Below, one piece after another: positions 19,092-28,087 of a stretch of DNA of 43,231 nt. The stretch lies in assembly GCA_024642145.1 (NCBI GenBank), contig JAHEBS010000002.1, positions 1 through 43,231 on the forward strand. The letters run 5' to 3'. Every line of letters begins with the position of its first letter. Within the stretch, counting starts at the first letter, position 1. The translations under genes were made by a program, and so were the position numbers. The notes under the pieces were generated by a model. The model had not been told where the DNA came from, made no database searches, and saw nothing but the letters and a program-made list of their open reading frames with translations. Source of the stretch: Marivivens sp. (GTDB taxonomy: Bacteria; Pseudomonadota; Alphaproteobacteria; Rhodobacterales; Rhodobacteraceae).

Positions 19092-20519
19092 ATGAGCAGA
19101 ATGCGATTTCTTAGGACCGTGGCCGTCGGGGTATTCCTCGGCGCTGCACTGGTTGGTAGCGGCAGCTTTGCCCAGACCCTTCATGTCATGGAGGGGGCAA
19201 CATCAAGCACGTTGAACGTGCCGATGAACCGCGCCGTCGTGGTCGAAAGCGACACACCCTTTACCGAACTCTCGATTGCCAACCCGGGCATCGCGGATAT
19301 CTCGTCCCTTTCAGACCGCACCATCTATGTGCTGGGCAAGGAACCGGGGCGCACGACGCTGACGCTTTTGGGCGCCGACGGACGGTTGATCACCAATGTC
19401 GAGGTGCAGGTCACCCCTGACATCGCCGAGTTCAAAGAACGCCTGCAGGAAATCCTGCCGGGCGAAAACATCGAGGTCCGCACCGCCAACGACGGTATCG
19501 TTCTTTCGGGGTCTGTCAGTTCGATCGCCAAGCTTGATCGCGCGCTTGAACTGGCCCAGCGTTATGCGCCGGACCGGATTTCCAACCTGATGACCGTTTC
19601 GGGCACCCAGCAGGTGATGCTCAAGGTCCGTTTCGCCGAGATGCAGCGTTCGGTTTCCAAATCGCTTAGCTCGTCGCTGGCCATTCAGGGCAGCACGCTG
19701 GGGGGCAACCTCGGGCTATCGGGTGGCACCAACAGCACGAATACCGCCAACACAATCGCCAGCGCGCTGACCGGCAACCTGCCGGGCACGGGCGCCAATA
19801 ATGGTGCAATGCTGTTCGGTTTCGGCGCGGGCGGTCTGGAAATGACCGTTTTGCTTGAGGCGCTTGAGGCGCGCGGCGTTGTCCGCACGCTGGCCGAACC
19901 CAACCTGACCGCACTGAGCGGCCAAGAGGCCCGTTTCCTCGCAGGTGGCGAGTACCCGGTGCCCGTGAGCCAGGATTCCGGCTCGGTCACGATCCAGTAC
20001 AAGCCCTTCGGCGTCGAATTGAACTTTATTCCCCGCGTCGTGGATGGCGATCTGATCAACATCGAACTCGATGCGGCGGTCAGCTCGATCGACCCGTCGA
20101 ACGGATTTAGCCAGAACGGCTTTACGGTCGATGCCTTCAAGCGCCGCGAAACCTCGACCACGGTCGAAATGCGCGACGGCGAAAGCTTTGCCATCGCGGG
20201 CCTGCTGTCGGACGACTTTACCGACCTCAACGGTCAGGTGCCGTGGCTTGGTGACATTCCGATCCTCGGCGCGCTGTTCCGGTCGGCGGAATATCAGCGC
20301 AAGCAGACAGAACTGGTGATCATCATCACCCCGCATCTGGTCACGCCGATGCGCGGCGATGCGCTGGCCCTGCCCACCGACCGCGTGCGTCCGCCAACCG
20401 AAAGCGACCTGTTCCTGTTTGGCCGCGTGTCGGGCGCCAACGCCAACACGCCCACGGGCGAGGTCGCGCGTCAGGACTTTAGCGGCTCCTACGGTTATGT
20501 GATGGGAGACGATCAATGA
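19092..20519 (+). CDS. cpaC: Outer-membrane secretin CpaC/RcpA
   Basis: Likely start ATG 19092 (signal peptide MSRMRFLRTVAVGVFLGAALVGSGSFAQ); BON-like region, secretin motifs LAEPNLTALSGQEARFLAGGEYPVPV, VPWLGDIPILGALFRS, ELVIIITPHLV. Confidence 0.95.
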   Translation: MSRMRFLRTVAVGVFLGAALVGSGSFAQTLHVMEGATSSTLNVPMNRAVVVESDTPFTELSIANPGIADISSLSDRTIYVLGKEPGRTTLTLLGADGRLITNVEVQVTPDIAEFKERLQEILPGENIEVRTANDGIVLSGSVSSIAKLDRALELAQRYAPDRISNLMTVSGTQQVMLKVRFAEMQRSVSKSLSSSLAIQGSTLGGNLGLSGGTNSTNTANTIASALTGNLPGTGANNGAMLFGFGAGGLEMTVLLEALEARGVVRTLAEPNLTALSGQEARFLAGGEYPVPVSQDSGSVTIQYKPFGVELNFIPRVVDGDLINIELDAAVSSIDPSNGFSQNGFTVDAFKRRETSTTVEMRDGESFAIAGLLSDDFTDLNGQVPWLGDIPILGALFRSAEYQRKQTELVIIITPHLVTPMRGDALALPTDRVRPPTESDLFLFGRVSGANANTPTGEVARQDFSGSYGYVMGDDQ

Positions 20520-21202
20520 AAAAGCTCGTCGCCACCACGGCAATCCTTGCGGCCCTGACCGCTTGCAGCAGCGATGATCCGGTTTTCGGCTCGTTCTACC
20601 GCGAGGCCGGTTCCTCAATCGACAACGGCACCTTCGGCCAAGCGACGATCAACAATATCGGCGTGCAGTCGGGCGAGATCGAATACACCTTGGCGCTGGC
20701 CCATCGTTTTGCCGACGAAGTGCCCACCGTCATCAATTTCGAGTTCAACAGCGCCACTATCGACGCGGCCGCGCAAACGGTCCTGCTGCAGCAAGCCGAT
20801 TGGATCAAGCAATTCCCCGAGGTCCGGTTCAAGGTCTATGGCCACACCGATCTGGTGGGTTCGAACGCCTATAACCAGTCGCTTGGCCTGCGTCGCGCCA
20901 ATGCGGTGGTGCAGTTCTTTGTGGCTCAAGGCATCAGCCGCGATCGTCTAGAAGCTGTCGTATCCTTTGGCGAGACCCAGCCCTTGATCGTGACCGAGGG
21001 CCGCGAGCGCGCGAACCGCCGCACCGTGACCGAAGTGACGGGCTTTGTCGAAACCGACGCGGGCATCATGAACGGCAAATATGCCGAGGTGGTGTTCCGT
21101 GAATATATCAACAGCGGCATTCCCAAAACCGGCCTCTCGCCGCTTCTGGGTGCCGGCGGTGGCGGTGGCGGCAGCAGCAGCGCACCGTCTACGGGCGGCT
21201 GA
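20516..21202 (+). CDS. OmpA-family lipoprotein in the position usually held by cpaD
   Basis: 228 aa; lipobox LTAC; OmpA domain INFEFNSATID...YGHTDLVGSNAYNQSLGLRRANAV; Gly/Ser-rich C-terminus; 4-nt overlap with cpaC. Confidence 0.9.
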   Translation: MKKLVATTAILAALTACSSDDPVFGSFYREAGSSIDNGTFGQATINNIGVQSGEIEYTLALAHRFADEVPTVINFEFNSATIDAAAQTVLLQQADWIKQFPEVRFKVYGHTDLVGSNAYNQSLGLRRANAVVQFFVAQGISRDRLEAVVSFGETQPLIVTEGRERANRRTVTEVTGFVETDAGIMNGKYAEVVFREYINSGIPKTGLSPLLGAGGGGGGSSSAPSTGG

Positions 21203-21209
21203 GCCAGCC

Positions 21210-21240
21210 GACGCGACCGGATTGTTTCGCCGGTCGCGTC
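21210..21240 (+). promoter_or_regulatory. Perfect 11-bp inverted repeat in the ompA-cpaE gap
   Basis: GACGCGACCGG (21210-21220) ATTGTTTCG CCGGTCGCGTC (21230-21240). Confidence 0.6.
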
Positions 21241-21284
21241 AACAAACACCCCATCGTCGATCAATCGTCTTTCGATTTCGCACA

Positions 21285-21306
21285 ATTGGGGTTTTTTAGC
21301 CCCAAT
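21285..21306 (+). promoter_or_regulatory. Second inverted repeat in the same gap, with a T-rich loop
   Basis: ATTGGGG (21285-21291) TTTTTTAG CCCCAAT (21300-21306). Confidence 0.5.
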
Positions 21307-21441
21307 CTCGTCAAACTTGCCCCCCACATTCAAACGGTAAACGAAGCTCCCGGGCATCACGTCCGCGGGTTTTCGGGACCGAAGATGCAAAGCGATTTGC
21401 ATCCAACCGTCTGATTTGAATTGTTTTTTGGGGAAACGGGC

Positions 21442-22689
21442 ATGGCAACGAACGCCGCTATCAAGACAGATCCGCAGGCCATTGTGGCCTGCACGGTGAG
21501 TCGGGACGTCCAGAATTTCGATCTTCTGATCGAAGACATGGAAGGCCTGATGGGCGAAAAATGGGGTGACCTCGGGTTTGAGGACGCTCTGGCATTTCTG
21601 GGACAACCCGAGGCCCATTACCTCGAGTTTATCGCCATTGCCCTTGACCAAGAGGACGAGGACGACCTTTCGCTTGTCCTGCAGGTGATTACCGCCGCCA
21701 AGCTGCGCGACATCAAGGCAATCATCATCGCCGAAGATGTCTCGCCCGCTGCATTGCACCGCCTGCTGCGCGAGGGCGGCGACGAATTCATCCCCTATCC
21801 CCTGCCCGAGCACGAATTGGCCAAGGCAATCGAACGCCTGCGCCATGTGCCCGAAGAACCGCCGGTCCAGCCGCAGCACACCAACAAGCTCAAGGCCACG
21901 GGTGACCGCAACGGCGTTGTGATCCCCGTGCAGGGTCTGGCGGGTGGCACAGGCGCCTCGACTTTTGCGGTCAACCTTGCCTGGGAATTGGCGAATATCG
22001 AAAAGGAAGACGGGCCGCGCGTTTGCATCCTTGATCTGGACCTGCAGTCGGGTTCGGTTTCGACCTACCTCGATCTGCCCCGCCGCGAAGCGGTGATGGA
22101 GATGCTTGCCGACACCGAATCCATGGACAACGAAAGCTTCATGCATTCGCTCTTGTCCTATAACAACAAGTTGCACGTGCTGACCGCGCCCACAGATCTG
22201 GTGCCGCTGGAAGTCGTGACCCCCGCCGATGTGCAGCGCCTGATTTCGACGGCGCAGGCCAATTTTGACTATGTTATCATCGACATGCCCAAGGTGATGG
22301 TCGAATGGACCGAAACCGTGCTGAACGCCGCGCATATCTATTTCGCGATGCTCGAGCTGGACATGCGTTCGGCGCAGAATGCGCTGCGGCTCAAGCGTGC
22401 GCTGCAGGGCGAGGAACTGCCCTTCGAAAAGCTGCGCTTCATCCTCAACCGCGCGCCCAAGTTCACTGACCTGAGCGGCAAGGCCCGCGTCAAACGTCTG
22501 GGTGAAAGCCTGAGCATCTCGATCGAGGTGCAATTCCCCGACGGCGGCCCGCAGGTCACCCAGACCAATGACCATGGCATTCCGATGCTGGAAAACATGG
22601 CCAAGAACCCGCTGCGCAAGGCGATCGCCGCGCTTGCCAAATCCGTTCACGAGGTCAACGCGTCTGAAATCGCCAAAGCGGGGCACTGA
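21442..22689 (+). CDS. cpaE: CpaE/TadZ-like pilus assembly ATPase
   Basis: Receiver-like N-terminus and MinD-like domain VIPVQGLAGGTGASTFAVNLAWELA...VCILDLDLQSG; start ATG 21442. Confidence 0.9.
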   Translation: MATNAAIKTDPQAIVACTVSRDVQNFDLLIEDMEGLMGEKWGDLGFEDALAFLGQPEAHYLEFIAIALDQEDEDDLSLVLQVITAAKLRDIKAIIIAEDVSPAALHRLLREGGDEFIPYPLPEHELAKAIERLRHVPEEPPVQPQHTNKLKATGDRNGVVIPVQGLAGGTGASTFAVNLAWELANIEKEDGPRVCILDLDLQSGSVSTYLDLPRREAVMEMLADTESMDNESFMHSLLSYNNKLHVLTAPTDLVPLEVVTPADVQRLISTAQANFDYVIIDMPKVMVEWTETVLNAAHIYFAMLELDMRSAQNALRLKRALQGEELPFEKLRFILNRAPKFTDLSGKARVKRLGESLSISIEVQFPDGGPQVTQTNDHGIPMLENMAKNPLRKAIAALAKSVHEVNASEIAKAGH

Positions 22690-22693
22690 ATAA

Positions 22694-24154
22694 ATGTCGA
22701 TGTTCGCCAAATACAAAAAGCCGGGCGCAGCACCTGTCGGCGCGGGAAAACCCGCCTTGGCTCCGGCTGCGCGCGGCACCACCACAACCGCCGTCGCCCC
22801 AGAGGTCGAGCGCAAATCGCTGATGCGCGCCATGCCGGCAAAGCCGGCAGAGCCGTCGGCAGCGGACAAGGAGCGCAAGCGCAAGGAACGGCTTGGCGAG
22901 ATCAAACTGGAACTGCACAAGGCGCTGTTGGACAACCTGAACCTTGCGGCGCTGGAAAAGGCGTCCGAGCAGGAATTGCGTCAGGAAATCAACGCCATCT
23001 CTGGTGAAACGCTGGAATTGATGGGCGTGGTCCTGAACCGCGAGGAACGCCAGACCCTGACCCAGGACCTCTATGACGAGGTGACGGGCCTTGGCCCGCT
23101 GGAAACCCTGCTCAAAGACGACTCGGTCAACGATATTCTCGTCAACGGCCCGCGCCAGATCTTTGTCGAACGCGCGGGCAAGCTGCAGCTGACGGATGTG
23201 ACCTTCAAAGACGAACGCCACCTCTTGCGGATCATCGACAAGATCGTGTCCGCCGTGGGTCGTCGCGTCGATGAATCGAACCCCTATGTCGACGCCCGCC
23301 TTGCCGACGGTTCGCGTTTCAACGCCATGGTGCCCCCCGTTGCGGTCGATGGCTCCTTGGTCTCGATCCGTAAGTTCAAAAAGGACAAGCTCGCCATCGA
23401 AGATCTGGTGCGCTTTGGTGCCTTTACCGAGGAAATGGCCGCCTATTTGCAGGCAGCCGTTGCCACGCGTCTTAACGTGATCGTGTCGGGCGGTACGGGT
23501 TCGGGTAAAACAACGACGCTCAACGCGCTGTCGTCCTTTATCGACAACAGCGAACGCATCCTGACCATCGAGGACACGGCGGAACTTCAACTGCAGCAGA
23601 CCCACGTCGGCCGCATGGAAAGCCGCCCCGCCAACGTCGAAGGCCGTGGCGCGGTGACCCAGCGCGACTGTCTGCGCAACGCGCTGCGTATGCGTCCTGA
23701 CCGGATTATCGTCGGTGAAACGCGCGGCGAGGAAGTGATCGACATGTTGCAGGCCATGAACACGGGCCACGACGGGTCGATGACCACAATCCACGCCAAC
23801 TCGGCCCGCGACGGTGTGAGCCGTCTGGAAAACATGGTGGCCATGGCCGGCATCGAAATGCCGATCAAGGCTGTCCGCAGCCAGATCGCCAGCGCTGTGA
23901 ACCTGATCGTGCAGGCAAGCCGCCTGCAGGACGGCTCGCGCCGCATGACCTCGATCACCGAGATCACCGGCATGGAAGGCGACGTTATCTCGATGCAAGA
24001 GGTCTTCCGCTATCAGCGTGTCGGCCTTTCACCCGACAACAAGATCATCGGCCATTTCACCGCCACGGGCGTACGTTCGCACTTTTCCGAACGGTTCCGC
24101 CTGTGGGGCTATGATCTGCCGCCCGCGATCTTTGAACCCTATAACGGGAACTGA
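22694..24154 (+). CDS. cpaF: CpaF/TadA secretion ATPase
   Basis: 486 aa; Walker [59 protein letters not shown]. Confidence 0.97.
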   Translation: MSMFAKYKKPGAAPVGAGKPALAPAARGTTTTAVAPEVERKSLMRAMPAKPAEPSAADKERKRKERLGEIKLELHKALLDNLNLAALEKASEQELRQEINAISGETLELMGVVLNREERQTLTQDLYDEVTGLGPLETLLKDDSVNDILVNGPRQIFVERAGKLQLTDVTFKDERHLLRIIDKIVSAVGRRVDESNPYVDARLADGSRFNAMVPPVAVDGSLVSIRKFKKDKLAIEDLVRFGAFTEEMAAYLQAAVATRLNVIVSGGTGSGKTTTLNALSSFIDNSERILTIEDTAELQLQQTHVGRMESRPANVEGRGAVTQRDCLRNALRMRPDRIIVGETRGEEVIDMLQAMNTGHDGSMTTIHANSARDGVSRLENMVAMAGIEMPIKAVRSQIASAVNLIVQASRLQDGSRRMTSITEITGMEGDVISMQEVFRYQRVGLSPDNKIIGHFTATGVRSHFSERFRLWGYDLPPAIFEPYNGN

Positions 24155-24157
24155 GTT

Positions 24158-25126
24158 ATGGTCATCTCTGCCGAACCAATCATCTATGGCATTGTCTTTA
24201 TTGCCGTTCTCGTGCTGGTCGAAGGCATCTACCTGACGGTTTTCGGCAAATCGATCAGCCTCAACCGCAAGGTAAACCGTCGTCTCGAGCTTTTGGAAAA
24301 AGGTCAGGGCCGCGAGCAGGTGCTGGAACAACTCCGCAAGGAGATGACCCAGCACATGAAGTCCTCGTCGATCCCGATCTACGCGATCCTCGCGGCCAAG
24401 GCGCAAAAGGCCAATATCGCGTTTTCGCCCAACAAGCTGATCATGATGATGGGCGTCATGGCGGTCATCGCCTTTATCGGCCTGACCGTGGGCACCGAAA
24501 CCAGCCCGATGATCCGCTTTGCGGTGTCGATCGGAATGGGCGTGGGCGGCATCTATGTCTGGGTGAACAACAAGGCCAAAAAGCGTATCGGCCTGATCGA
24601 AGAACAGTTGCCGGACGCCGTGGAACTGATGGTGCGCAGCCTGCGGGTGGGTCACCCGTTCTCGTCCGCCATCGCGATCGTCGCCAAAGAAGTCGCAGAC
24701 CCGCTGGGTTCGGAAATGGGCGTGATCTCGGACGAAAGCGCCTATGGCCGCGACCTGAGCGAAAGCCTCAAGGATCTGTCCGAACGCATGGATATGCAGG
24801 ATTTGCGCTTCCTTGCCGTGGCCGTAACCATCCAGCAGCAATCGGGTGGTAACCTTGCCGAGATCCTTGACGGTCTGGCCAAGGTTATCCGCGCCCGTTT
24901 CCGCCTGTTCCGCAGGGTCAAGGCCATCACGGCCGAGGCCAAGTGGTCTGGCATGTTCCTGTCGGGCTTTCCGCTGCTGGCGCTTGTCGCCATCAACGTG
25001 ATCCAGCCCAACTATTACGATGAAGTCAAAGAGACCTCGGTGTTTATCCCGGCCTGTCTCGTCGTCGCGGGCTTTCTCATCACGAATATCTTCGTGATGC
25101 GCTCGCTGACCAATATCAAAGTGTGA
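24158..25126 (+). CDS. tadB: TadB inner-membrane protein (GspF family)
   Basis: 322 aa; EEQLPDAVELMVRSLRVGHPFSSAIAIVAKEVADPLGSEM typical T2SSF domain. Confidence 0.94.
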   Translation: MVISAEPIIYGIVFIAVLVLVEGIYLTVFGKSISLNRKVNRRLELLEKGQGREQVLEQLRKEMTQHMKSSSIPIYAILAAKAQKANIAFSPNKLIMMMGVMAVIAFIGLTVGTETSPMIRFAVSIGMGVGGIYVWVNNKAKKRIGLIEEQLPDAVELMVRSLRVGHPFSSAIAIVAKEVADPLGSEMGVISDESAYGRDLSESLKDLSERMDMQDLRFLAVAVTIQQQSGGNLAEILDGLAKVIRARFRLFRRVKAITAEAKWSGMFLSGFPLLALVAINVIQPNYYDEVKETSVFIPACLVVAGFLITNIFVMRSLTNIKV

Positions 25127-25133
25127 GGCACAA

Positions 25134-26123
25134 ATGGGCATTCTGTCGAACATCAACGCATTCCTGATCGACAAGATCGGCCCCTTTGGCCCTCTGGTGG
25201 TCGTGGGTCTTCTGGGTGTGGCGCTCATTCTGATCACCCTGCCCGTCATGTTGACGAAAAAGGCCGACCCGCTGGACAAGCTCAAGGCCCAGAGCCAGCC
25301 CAAGTCCGCTCTGCAAGGCAAGGGCAAGCCCGACGCCCTGCGGACCGCAAATTCCAAGGACAAGCTCGAGAAATATTCGCATTTCCTCGAACCCCAGAAC
25401 GTCGAGGAATATTCGGCCATCAAGCTCAAGCTGCTGCAGGCGGGCTATCGTTCCAAGAACGCGGTGCGGATCTATCACTTCTTGCAGTTCACGCTTGGCG
25501 TTGCCCTGCTGGTTGTGGGTATCGCCTACGCGATCTTGAAATCGCACAACGGCGATCCCTCGACCCAAAACACGATCCTGTCGATCATTCTGCCCGGAGC
25601 GGTAGGCTATATGGGCCCCAAATACTGGGTCAACAAACGCCAGCAAGAGCGTCAAAAGGAAATCATCAACGGCTTTCCCGACGCGCTTGACATGCTTTTG
25701 GTCTGTGTCGAGGCCGGTCAGTCGCTGGACCAGTCGATCATCCGTGTGAGCCGCGAATTGCGCGCGGGCTTTCCTGCCCTCGCTTGGGAATTCGAGGTCG
25801 TCGCCCACGAAATGAAAGCGGGTAAGGACAAGGCCTCGGTGCTGCGCGATCTGGGTGAACGCTGTGGTGTGGCGGACGTGTCGTCCTTTGTGACCGTGCT
25901 GATCCAGAGCCAGCAGTTCGGCACCTCGATCGCCGAGGCGCTGCGCGTCTACGCCGGTGAAATGCGCGATAAACGCGTGATGCGTGCCGAGGAAAAGGCA
26001 AATACCTTGCCCACCAAGATGACGCTTGCCACCATGATGTTGACGGTGCCGCCGCTTCTGATCATCCTGATCGGGCCGTCGATCTACAGCATCTACACCA
26101 CGCTCGGTGGCGGAGGCGGCTAA
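25134..26123 (+). CDS. tadC: TadC inner-membrane protein (GspF family)
   Basis: 329 aa; GFPDALDMLLVCVEAGQSLDQSIIRVSRELRAGFPALAWEF, RAEEKANTLPTKMTLATMM. Confidence 0.94.
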   Translation: MGILSNINAFLIDKIGPFGPLVVVGLLGVALILITLPVMLTKKADPLDKLKAQSQPKSALQGKGKPDALRTANSKDKLEKYSHFLEPQNVEEYSAIKLKLLQAGYRSKNAVRIYHFLQFTLGVALLVVGIAYAILKSHNGDPSTQNTILSIILPGAVGYMGPKYWVNKRQQERQKEIINGFPDALDMLLVCVEAGQSLDQSIIRVSRELRAGFPALAWEFEVVAHEMKAGKDKASVLRDLGERCGVADVSSFVTVLIQSQQFGTSIAEALRVYAGEMRDKRVMRAEEKANTLPTKMTLATMMLTVPPLLIILIGPSIYSIYTTLGGGGG

Positions 26124-26144
26124 CAACAGGAGCAGGCGGAACAA

Positions 26145-26702
26145 ATGCTGGCAAGATTTCTATGTGTCGGCCTTGTTCTCTTGCCCTTGGGCGCCTGCAC
26201 CGAAGGTGGTCTGAACAAGGGCGATGGCGTCTACGCCCCCGGCCCCGCCGGTGAAGCCGACATTGACGGGCTGTTGATTGGCCACCGGCTCATGGCTGCG
26301 GGCGAGTATGAACTGGCGCTGACCGCCTATCTGCGCGCGGCGGGCCAGCAAGGGCTGAACGCGGACACGCTATCGGCCATCGGCTCGGCCAATCTGATGC
26401 TGGGCCGTCTGGGACAGGCCGAGGCCGAATTGCGCCGCGCCACCGACATCGACCCGACCTTTGCGGCTGCATGGAACAATCTGGGCGTTGTCTTGATGAA
26501 CGAAGGCAAAATCCCCGAAGCCGCCGAAGTATTCCGGCTGGCCTACGGGCTGGACGATGGCAATTCCGATAGTATCCGTGACAACCTGCGCTTGGCTCTC
26601 GCAAAACTCGCCGATCCCGCGTATGTTGGCGACAACGAGAACGAACAGTTCCAATTGGTGCGGCGCGGGCCGGGCGATTACCTGCTCTTAACCGCGCTCT
26701 GA
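26145..26702 (+). CDS. TPR lipoprotein, TadD-like (first)
   Basis: 185 aa; lipobox LGAC; TPR repeats AEAELRRATDIDPTFAAAWNNLGVVLMNEGKIPEAAEVFRLAYGLD. Confidence 0.88.
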   Translation: MLARFLCVGLVLLPLGACTEGGLNKGDGVYAPGPAGEADIDGLLIGHRLMAAGEYELALTAYLRAAGQQGLNADTLSAIGSANLMLGRLGQAEAELRRATDIDPTFAAAWNNLGVVLMNEGKIPEAAEVFRLAYGLDDGNSDSIRDNLRLALAKLADPAYVGDNENEQFQLVRRGPGDYLLLTAL

Positions 26703-26729
26703 GGCAAAGCAGGACGGGACCATAGGCCC

Positions 26730-27587
26730 ATGCGGCAGGCAATTCATTTGACAGTGGCGATGGCGGCTTTGATGTCGCTTGGCGCTTGTATGAACAATGG
26801 CGACGCAGCGGTTCGCGACGCGATGAAAGAGGTCAATGTGGTCGATGCCACGGACCTCAACGATGTGATGCTGACGGTGGCGGACCCCAATGAGGCCGTG
26901 GCCTATTTCACCCGCGCCACGACCCAAGACCCCGGCCGGATCGATCTGATGCGTGGTCTGGCCAAGTCCTTGGTGCGCGCCAATCGCGCAACCGAGGCCG
27001 TGACCGCATGGAAGGGTGTCATCGCCCACCCCGAGTCGACAAGCGACGACCATATCGATTTCGCCGACGCCCTGATCCGCGCGAATATGTGGGACGAGGC
27101 CGAGGTCGAACTGGATGCGATCCCGCCCACGGTCGAAACCTTTGACCGCTATCGGCTGGAGGCCATGGTGGCCGACGCCAACAAGGAATGGTCGCGCGCT
27201 GACAGTTTCTATGAAACCGCCGTTGGCCTGACCGTGCGCCCCGCGCCGGTCCTGAACAACTGGGGCTTTTCCAAGCTGACCCGCGGCGATTACGCAGGCG
27301 CCGAGCGGCTGTTCTATGACGCGATCCGGCATGATCCGCAGATGTTCACCGCCAAGAACAACCTGATGTTGGCCCGTGGCGCACAACGAAAATACGATAT
27401 GCCCGTGATCCCGATGACGCAGGTCGAGCGGGCCGAGCTGCTCTATACGCTGGCGCTCACGGCCATCAAGCAAAACGACATCGCCATCGGCAAGACACTG
27501 CTGCAAGAGGCCATCGACAGCCATCCGCAGTATTTCGAAGAGGCCGTTCGTTCGCTGGCGGCCCTTGAACAGAATGTGTCCCATTGA
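26730..27587 (+). CDS. TPR lipoprotein, TadD-like (second)
   Basis: 285 aa; lipobox LGAC; VNNWGFSKLTRGDYAGAERLFYDAIRHDPQMFTAKNNL-type repeats (LNNWGFSKLTRGDYAGAE). Confidence 0.85.
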   Translation: MRQAIHLTVAMAALMSLGACMNNGDAAVRDAMKEVNVVDATDLNDVMLTVADPNEAVAYFTRATTQDPGRIDLMRGLAKSLVRANRATEAVTAWKGVIAHPESTSDDHIDFADALIRANMWDEAEVELDAIPPTVETFDRYRLEAMVADANKEWSRADSFYETAVGLTVRPAPVLNNWGFSKLTRGDYAGAERLFYDAIRHDPQMFTAKNNLMLARGAQRKYDMPVIPMTQVERAELLYTLALTAIKQNDIAIGKTLLQEAIDSHPQYFEEAVRSLAALEQNVSH

Positions 27588-28084
27588 TGCTGCAGATCAC
27601 CGCCTACGAAGCCATCTGGTTCCTGCCCTTCTTGTTGCCGGTCATCATCTACGTGGCATGGTCCGACATGCGGGCCATGAAGATCCCGAATCTGGCGGTC
27701 GGCACCATGGTGGTGATCTTTGCCGTGATCGGGCTGATCGCCCTCTCGCCCGTCGATTACGGCTGGCGCTGGCTGCATCTGGTGGTCGTGCTGGGCATCG
27801 GCATCGTGATGAACGCCATGGGGCTGGTCGGCGCGGGCGACGCTAAATTCGCCGCTGCCGCCGCGCCATTCGTCGCCTTGGGCGATGTGATTACGCTGTG
27901 CTACATTCTGGCGGGCTGCATTCTGGCCGCCTATGTCTCGCACCGGATCGTCAAGAATACCGCGCTGCGCAAACTCGCCCCCGACTGGCAGAGCTGGCAG
28001 ACGGGTAGACGGTTCCCGATGGGCTTTCCTTTGGCGGGCACCTTGGGCGTCTATCTGGCGATCGGCGCCTATTTCGGCGCCTGA
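27584..28084 (+). CDS. cpaA: Prepilin peptidase, CpaA/TadV type
   Basis: 166 aa; YVAWSDMRAMKIPNLAV and GAGDAKFAAA (two catalytic Asp motifs); 4-nt overlap with upstream TPR gene. Confidence 0.93.
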   Translation: MMLQITAYEAIWFLPFLLPVIIYVAWSDMRAMKIPNLAVGTMVVIFAVIGLIALSPVDYGWRWLHLVVVLGIGIVMNAMGLVGAGDAKFAAAAAPFVALGDVITLCYILAGCILAAYVSHRIVKNTALRKLAPDWQSWQTGRRFPMGFPLAGTLGVYLAIGAYFGA

Positions 28085-28087
28085 CCT

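Noticed and set aside
20926-22935. 669 aa minus-strand ORF antisense to the OmpA lipoprotein gene, cpaE and the cpaF start
   Set aside because: Shadow ORF spanning three well-supported sense genes.
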